A stretch of 64,000 nucleotides of DNA. It comes from Labilibaculum sp. GTDB lineage: Bacteria; Bacteroidota; Bacteroidia; Bacteroidales; Marinifilaceae. The DNA lies in contig JAEINT010000005.1 in assembly GCA_016342745.1 (NCBI GenBank), positions 1 through 64,000 of the forward strand, read 5' to 3'. Below, in pieces: positions 60,572 to 64,000 of this stretch. The position numbers and the translations under genes were made by a program. Within the stretch, counting starts at the first letter, position 1. Every line of letters begins with the position of its first letter. The notes beneath the pieces were generated by a model, which had not been told where the DNA came from, searched no databases, and worked only from the letters and a program-made list of their open reading frames with translations.

Positions 60572-61585
60572 TTAAGACTTAACTACCAAGTCTTTTAAAG
60601 TTTCAATCCATTTAGGATGATCGTTAAGGCTTTCTACCAAAGCTAGTTTTTCGCCACCGTTTTCTTCAAATATTTCTCGATATTCAATGCCAATTTCAAC
60701 GGTTGTTTCCAGACAATCTGCAACAAAAGCAGGACTAAATACCAACATTTTCTTAAGGCCATTCTTCGCTTTTTCTTCAACAACTTTATCCGAGAATGGT
60801 TCTAGCCAGTCTTTATCTAAACGTGATTGAAAAGCGACGGTATATTTTTCTTTTGGAATATTTAATCGTTCAGCTAATAATCTAGCAGTTTCGAAACAAG
60901 TTGATTTGTAACAATAATAATCTGTTTCTGGTTTAAAATTTTTATGGCAGTTACATTTTTTACAATTCTGATCTGGATGTACTTTATTTATTTGTCGAAT
61001 AGGTAGACCATGAAAAGAGAACATGAAATGGTCATATTCTTCTAAATTGTGCAATCTCGCTTTTTCAACAATGGTATCAAGATATCCCTCATGATCGAAA
61101 AATTGATTGATAAACTTTACTTCTGGAATAACTTCCCAGTTCTTCATGATTTCCATCGCTTTTTGAAAGGTAGAACCTGTCGAAGATGAAGCGTACTGAG
61201 GATACATCGGCAAAATAATCAGTTTTGCGGGCATCTCTTTTTGGATTTTAGCCAAGACACTTTTCATGGATGGTTGCTGATAGCGCATTGCCATTTCAAC
61301 CGTATAATTATCATCCAATTTTTCTTGAAGCAGTTTCTGTACCTTTTCAGCATAAATCATCAAAGGAGAACCTTCTTTTGTCCAAACTTGTTTGTAGATT
61401 TTTGAAGATCCTTTAGCTCTAAAGGGTACAATTATAAGATTGACCAATATTTTACGAAGCAACCATGGAATGTCGATAACTCTCGGATCATTAAGGAATT
61501 CGAACAAGTAAGTTCTAACATCAGAAACATTTGGGCTTTTAGGAGTTCCTAAATTTAAAAGAAGTACAGTTGTTTTTTTCGACAT
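60572..61585 (-). CDS. hemH: Ferrochelatase
   Basis: A 337-residue ferrochelatase that inserts Fe(II) into protoporphyrin IX (or coproporphyrin III) at the membrane surface. The start VLLLNLGTPKSPNVSDVRTYL, the active-site His in FMFSFHGLPIRQ, the DYYCYKSTCFETARLLAERL block and the C-terminal VFSPAFVADCLETTVEIGIEYRE, with the conserved Glu residues, are all present. A CKKCNCH cluster near residue 205 precedes the family's Cys block; such cysteines may support an Fe-S cluster, but this is not certain. It is 129 bases after hemF in the same direction, so a hemF-hemH unit is likely. Confidence 0.96.
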   Translation of the reverse strand: MSKKTTVLLLNLGTPKSPNVSDVRTYLFEFLNDPRVIDIPWLLRKILVNLIIVPFRAKGSSKIYKQVWTKEGSPLMIYAEKVQKLLQEKLDDNYTVEMAMRYQQPSMKSVLAKIQKEMPAKLIILPMYPQYASSSTGSTFQKAMEIMKNWEVIPEVKFINQFFDHEGYLDTIVEKARLHNLEEYDHFMFSFHGLPIRQINKVHPDQNCKKCNCHKNFKPETDYYCYKSTCFETARLLAERLNIPKEKYTVAFQSRLDKDWLEPFSDKVVEEKAKNGLKKMLVFSPAFVADCLETTVEIGIEYREIFEENGGEKLALVESLNDHPKWIETLKDLVVKS

Positions 61586-61714
61586 GTTGCTTGTTCGTTT
61601 AAGAGAAATAGAATGGACTAATGTATACAGAACTTTCGTTTACTAAAAATAATAAAAATTTTCTTTTACAGATAAAACAAATATGCAGCTACTTTGTTGT
61701 AACTATTTGAAGAA

Positions 61715-62608
61715 TTAGGCAATCCAATCGATATCTTTCTTTAATAGATTTAAGGTTTGTTCCTCTTTGGAATTTGATTTAATCTCGTATTGATAAGTCC
61801 ACTTTACTTCGGGTGGCATACTTACCAAAATAGATTCAGTTCTGCCATTGGTATCTAAACCAAATTTAGTGCCTTTGTCAAGTACTAAATTGAACTCAAC
61901 GTAACGTCCTCTGCGATGCAATTGCCAATCTTTTTCTTGTTCAGAATAGCTCTGTACTGACTTGGCTTTCATGATTTTGCAATAGAGTGGAGCAAATAAA
62001 TTTCCTAAATCTATTACAAATGCAAATGTTTCTTCTTTTGATAATCCATCTGTCCCGTTTAAATGGTCAAAGAAAATACCACCAACACCGCGAGTTTCAT
62101 TTCTGAATGGAAGATAGAAATAGTCGTCAGCCCAAGTTTTAAATTTTGAATAATAATCGGGATGATGTCGATCGCAAACTTCTTTTAATTGTATGTGAAA
62201 ATCTTTAGCTTCTTGTTTGTTAATGTAGATTGGGGTAAGGTCAATTCCTCCTCCAAACCAAAAGCTGCCATCCTCTAACTCAAAATAACGAACATTCATG
62301 TGTATAATGGGTACATGAGGATTCTCAGGGTGCATAATAAGTGATACACCAGTTGCAAAAAACTGATCGTTATTCAGTTTGAGTTTTGATTTTATTTTAT
62401 CTGGCAAAGAGCCATGAACTGCTGAGAATTGTACTCCTCCTTTTTCAATTGTATTTCCCTCTTTAATTACTCGACTTCTGCCACCACCGCCGCCGTCCCT
62501 TTCCCAAAGGTCTTCAATAAAGGATGCTTTTCCATCAGTAGTCTCAATGGCCTTGGTAATTCTATCTTGTAGTTGTTTAAATTTCTCTGCGATTTCTTCT
62601 TTATGCAT
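61715..62608 (-). CDS. hemF: Oxygen-dependent coproporphyrinogen III oxidase
   Basis: A 297-residue HemF, which oxidatively decarboxylates coproporphyrinogen III to protoporphyrinogen IX with O2. The signature HMNVRYFELEDGSFWFGGGIDLTP is present, along with FIEDLWERDGGGGGRSRVI near the start and DKGTKFGLDTNGRTESILVSMPP near the end. HemF needs oxygen, in contrast to radical SAM HemN; its presence suggests growth with at least low oxygen. Gene order on this strand is small membrane protein (43-base gap), hemF, hemH. Confidence 0.96.
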   Translation of the reverse strand: MHKEEIAEKFKQLQDRITKAIETTDGKASFIEDLWERDGGGGGRSRVIKEGNTIEKGGVQFSAVHGSLPDKIKSKLKLNNDQFFATGVSLIMHPENPHVPIIHMNVRYFELEDGSFWFGGGIDLTPIYINKQEAKDFHIQLKEVCDRHHPDYYSKFKTWADDYFYLPFRNETRGVGGIFFDHLNGTDGLSKEETFAFVIDLGNLFAPLYCKIMKAKSVQSYSEQEKDWQLHRRGRYVEFNLVLDKGTKFGLDTNGRTESILVSMPPEVKWTYQYEIKSNSKEEQTLNLLKKDIDWIA

Positions 62609-62651
62609 AGAGGATTATTGTTGCGTGTGTTGTCTTTAGTAATATTCTGAA

Positions 62652-62972
62652 TTATGCTTCTTTGTGAATGGTGTTTTTCTTTTTCTTAGATGAAAAGCGA
62701 CTAATCATTTTCTTTTCAAAATTCCAGAAAAATCGAAATTGCCCTAGTATACTACCTACAATTAATAATAGGATTTGATAAGCTGGAGTGATGATAATAA
62801 TACTCATTATTATTTTGATCATCAGGTTGGTTTCGGGCCCAATAGAAAGGTATTCAAATATTGGTTTCCTCACCATAATTGAAAGGCTACCAGTTATGGA
62901 AAAGGTAATAAGGATTAGTATTAGTTGAAGATTTGAATTGATCTCCCAACGTTTTTTAAGTTTCTCAAACAT
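62652..62972 (-). CDS. Small two/three-helix membrane protein (DUF6787-like)
   Basis: A 106-residue membrane protein. It opens with a basic MFEKLKKRWEINSNLQ, has a first helix (about 15-33, LILILITFSITGSLSIM), and then two closely spaced helices (about 50-78), ending in a Lys-rich tail (SSKKKKNTIHKEA). The start and the F-W-N-F-E-K-K motif near residue 85 fit DUF6787-type proteins found in Bacteroidota, a family of unknown function. The assignment is tentative. It is 43 bases before hemF on the same strand, so a link to heme or respiration is possible but is only inferred from location. Confidence 0.7.
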   Translation of the reverse strand: MFEKLKKRWEINSNLQLILILITFSITGSLSIMVRKPIFEYLSIGPETNLMIKIIMSIIIITPAYQILLLIVGSILGQFRFFWNFEKKMISRFSSKKKKNTIHKEA

Positions 62973-63103
62973 GAGGTTTTATTTAGAATAGTTTTGAATA
63001 AGCAAATATAATATAAAATACCTTTAAGTCTGAAATAGGAGAGGGATTTTCTGTTTGATTTTATTGATTAAGCAATAGAATTTAAAATAAGGAAGTTTAT
63101 GAC

Positions 63104-63135
63104 ATAAAAAAACCGCCTCAATTTTGAGACGGTTT
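63104..63135 (-). terminator. Terminator of the POT transporter gene
   Basis: AACCGCCTCAA and TTGAGACGGTT pair with one C-A mismatch (63111-63132). On the minus strand the helix is followed by a T-rich run (63112-63105). Confidence 0.8.
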
Positions 63136-63155
63136 TTAATATATTTAGATGCTCC

Positions 63156-64000
63156 TTATTCAGAAACTCGTTCTAACCATTTTACCATTACAAGCATAAT
63201 GATCATTGAAATAGCACATGCGCCAATGAAGACAGTCCAGGTTAACCAAATAGGTACACCTGCGTAAAGCATTGCACCAAATACTAATAATTGGTTACCA
63301 GCACCTGTTGCACCTAGCCATAGACCTTGCATTAATCCTTGATACTGAGGAGGAGCTACTTTCGATACGAAAGAAATTCCAAGAGGACTAATGAAAAGCT
63401 CAGCTACTGTAAGAATGAAGTAAGCACCAATCAATAGGAATGGAGTTACTTTAGCAGCCTCAGGAAGACCACCCATCTCAGTTACTTCAGAGAATAATGG
63501 TAAATTAAGAGAACCTAGAGTCATCAATACATAAGCTAATGCAGCGATAAACATACCGATAGCAATCTTCTTAGGAGTAGATGGCTCAATTCCTCTGTTA
63601 CGCAACCATCCGAAGAGACCTACTACAAAAGGAGTTAAGAATACCACGAAGAATGGATTAGCCGTTTGGAAAATTTCAGGGTTCAAATCGAAACCACCAA
63701 TATTCAATACGGTATAATCCCTTGCAAACATGGTAAGAGTCAATCCATTTTGGTGGAAAGAGAACCAGAAGAAGATAACAACACCGAATACAGCTAATAA
63801 AGCATAAATTCTTTGCTTAACTTCTTTAACATCCATTTTAGTAACGGTTGTGTTATTTGCTTTAGCTTCAGCAGCTTTTTTCGCAGGATCTGGGAAGCTC
63901 GCTTTATTCTTAAGATAAATCACCAATGAAATTAACATAGCAAAAATTGCTACAGCAAATGCATAGTGGAAACCTTCGTTAAATACATTTAAGTACTCAT
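63156..64000 (-). CDS. POT-family proton-dependent peptide transporter, C-terminal part
   Basis: The frame stays open to the right edge, so the window contains the last 281 or so residues of a longer gene (POT transporters are about 450-550). It shows at least seven membrane helices, for example HYAFAVAIFAMLISLVIYLK, IYALLAVFGVVIFFWFSFHQ, FFVVFLTPFVVGLFGWL, FLLIGAYFILTVAELFISPL and MLYAGVPIWLTWTVFIGACA. Characteristic POT motifs are FWFSFHQNGLTLTMFARDYT and the AELFISPLGISFVSKVAPPQYQGLMQG block, with the conserved Glu and Ser/Pro residues. It imports di- and tripeptides with protons. An internal Met at 63938 is not the start. The N-terminal ExxER motif lies outside the window. Confidence 0.92.
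   Translation of the reverse strand, partial: EYLNVFNEGFHYAFAVAIFAMLISLVIYLKNKASFPDPAKKAAEAKANNTTVTKMDVKEVKQRIYALLAVFGVVIFFWFSFHQNGLTLTMFARDYTVLNIGGFDLNPEIFQTANPFFVVFLTPFVVGLFGWLRNRGIEPSTPKKIAIGMFIAALAYVLMTLGSLNLPLFSEVTEMGGLPEAAKVTPFLLIGAYFILTVAELFISPLGISFVSKVAPPQYQGLMQGLWLGATGAGNQLLVFGAMLYAGVPIWLTWTVFIGACAISMIIMLVMVKWLERVSE

Noticed and set aside
1-64000. CRISPR arrays, insertion sequences, prophage genes, rRNA operons
   Set aside because: No regularly spaced direct repeats, transposase, integrase, phage structural gene or rRNA sequence was seen.

Overview
The window looks like part of a Bacteroidota chromosome, probably a marine or gut-type member of the Bacteroidales/Marinilabiliales (the group is inferred from gene families, not from a marker gene). 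The evidence is a SusC/SusD pair, a hybrid two-component sensor of the polysaccharide-utilisation type, DUF4494 and DUF5522 genes, AT-rich DNA, few Shine-Dalgarno sequences, and many promoters with the Bacteroidota -7 box TAnnTTTG. HemF and a full beta-oxidation operon suggest a species that can use oxygen.

Region 1 (1-27021) is a pectin utilisation locus. On the minus strand are uxaB-uxaA-uxaC (galacturonate catabolism, uxaC cut by the window edge) and a 1461-residue hybrid sensor/AraC regulator. Diverging from the regulator on the plus strand is a long run of co-directional genes: GH28, SusC, SusD, GH105, PL1 pectate lyase, CE8 pectin methylesterase, CE12 acetylesterase, a second GH28, GH43, DUF4861, an alpha/beta-hydrolase esterase, an atypical CE8 and a phosphofructokinase of the pyrophosphate type. 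The enzymes would strip methyl and acetyl groups, cut the galacturonan backbone, import oligomers through SusCD, finish them with GH105/GH28/GH43 and feed galacturonate to Uxa enzymes. The reversible PPi-type phosphofructokinase could make hexose phosphate from the trioses produced.

Region 2 (27213-38392) holds housekeeping and envelope genes: dnaK, panB, an RluA-type pseudouridine synthase, cdd, a LysM glucosaminidase, a very large Asp-box propeller protein, and an ECF sigma factor with a two-helix membrane partner. Upstream of the sigma gene is a 600-base non-coding stretch packed with repeats and a structured element.

Region 3 (38447-45457) is the least ordinary part: an AraC regulator, divergent from a 25-residue membrane peptide translationally coupled to a flavinylated Fe-S membrane protein and a membrane-anchored nitroreductase; then, behind a promoter with a palindrome in its spacer, an operon of a YgiN-like monooxygenase, a dopachrome-tautomerase-like propeller, an SDR, a radical SAM protein and a second nitroreductase. 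I read this as an uncharacterised redox/quinone-handling system.

Region 4 (45691-64000) has fadD-fadN-fadA-fadE, an LptF/G-type permease with a small NTF2-like lipoprotein, a 55-residue DUF5522 gene and fmt, a START-like protein, two identical tRNA-Met(CAU) genes each with its own promoter and terminator, DUF4494, aspA, trmO, hemH, hemF, a small membrane protein and the C-terminal part of a POT peptide transporter running off the right edge. No insertion sequence, prophage, CRISPR array or rRNA was seen.
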